A stretch of DNA of 6,011 bases from Nanobdellota archaeon (GTDB lineage Archaea > Nanobdellota > Nanobdellia > Woesearchaeales > GCA-2686295). The stretch spans positions 1 to 6,011 of the forward strand of contig JAHJDK010000084.1 of NCBI GenBank assembly GCA_018812505.1. Reading direction: 5' to 3'. Below, in pieces: positions 5,909-6,011 of this stretch (positions within the stretch are counted from its first letter, which is position 1; each line of letters begins with the position of its first letter). The notes under the pieces were generated by a model, which saw nothing but the letters and a program-made list of their open reading frames with translations, made no database searches and was not told the origin of the DNA. The position numbers and the translations under genes are program-made.

Positions 5909-5917
5909 ATTATAAAA
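5909..5917 (+). promoter_or_regulatory. Second possible plus-strand TATA box
   Basis: ATTATAAAA would place a transcription start near 5939. A transcript from here would lack bases 5918-5932, the strand that can pair with the SD, whereas one from the upstream promoter would carry it. The box is less good than the one at 5798. Confidence 0.3.
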
Positions 5918-5988
5918 CTTCCAATGGTTTTTGGCGTTAATAGTAATTTTAAGAAAAAAGATTAATAATTTAAAAAAACTATTGGAGG
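5918..5988 (+). promoter_or_regulatory. Long hairpin that can bury the SD of the plus-strand gene
   Basis: CUUCCAAUGGUUUUU (5918-5932) pairs with AAAAACUAUUGGAGG (5974-5988) over 15 consecutive bases, with two G-U pairs. The 3' arm contains the whole GGAGG. The 41-nt loop can form a small inner stem (TTAAT 5937-5941 with ATTAA 5961-5965). The pairing is seen directly; a regulatory role is inferred. Confidence 0.5.
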
Positions 5989-5997
5989 ATATTAAAA

Positions 5998-6011
5998 ATG
6001 AATTATAAAAA
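5998..6011 (+). CDS. Start of an unidentified plus-strand gene (partial)
   Basis: ATG at 5998-6000 is followed by AAT TAT AAA (MNYK) to the window edge. GGAGG at 5984-5988 stands 9 nt upstream, an excellent SD. Too little is visible to identify the product. It diverges from the 132-aa gene, with 274 bases between the two start codons. Confidence 0.65.

Noticed and set aside
5924..5965. 13-codon plus-strand ORF MVFGVNSNFKKKD
   Set aside because: No SD, and too close (11 nt) to the TATA box at 5909 to be leaderless; its bases are better explained by the SD-burying hairpin.
1..6011. CRISPR array, insertion sequence, or direct-repeat structure
   Set aside because: No spaced repeats, transposase motifs or terminal inverted repeats seen; the genes are housekeeping and tightly packed.

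Overview
The window reads as part of an AT-rich archaeal chromosome (about one third G+C by eye). The archaeal signs are a gatD-gatE pair (the archaea-specific Glu-tRNA(Gln) amidotransferase), a two-ring CDC48/VAT-type AAA+ ATPase, and repeated TTTATAAA-like TATA boxes about 27 nt before start codons. The very short intergenic spaces and the look of the CDC48 N domain suggest a DPANN-type archaeon (Woesearchaeota/Pacearchaeota-like). That placement is an inference, not proven here.

Layout. Every complete gene lies on the minus strand. From right to left: a 132-aa protein with a possible SecB-like fold (5325-5723); the CDC48-family ATPase (2976-5252 when its conserved N-terminus is included); an unrecognised 107-aa helical protein (2604-2927); gatD in two pieces that share one reading frame (2379-2564 and 1269-2351); and gatE (1254 to the left edge, cut off at its C-terminus). 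The 132-aa gene, cdc48, the 107-aa gene and gatD each have their own TATA box. gatE has none visible and is probably co-transcribed with gatD, 14 nt downstream of it with a clear Shine-Dalgarno (SD) site. On the plus strand only the first bases of a gene are seen (ATG at 5998), behind a leader of up to about 170 nt.

What stands out. (1) gatD is interrupted by a single in-frame TAG at 2379-2381, exactly in the linker between its N-terminal domain and its asparaginase domain. The frame is otherwise intact and would give a normal-length GatD of about 431 residues. (2) The conserved N-terminus of CDC48 continues 16 codons upstream of the first usual start codon, to an ATT codon preceded by a textbook GAGGTG SD. 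This suggests AUU initiation, possibly linked to a 5-codon leaderless upstream ORF that ends 1 nt before it. (3) In the leader of the plus-strand gene, 5918-5932 can pair over 15 consecutive bases with 5974-5988, burying the whole GGAGG. A strong upstream promoter with a 10-residue leaderless mini-ORF sits before it. Together these look like a translational control element.

Functionally, GatD and GatE together make Gln-tRNA(Gln) from Glu-tRNA(Gln). CDC48 is a protein unfoldase whose C-terminal Tyr-Tyr-Gly tail fits the HbYX rule for docking on the 20S proteasome. If the 132-aa protein really is SecB-like, it would put a chaperone next to the unfoldase.
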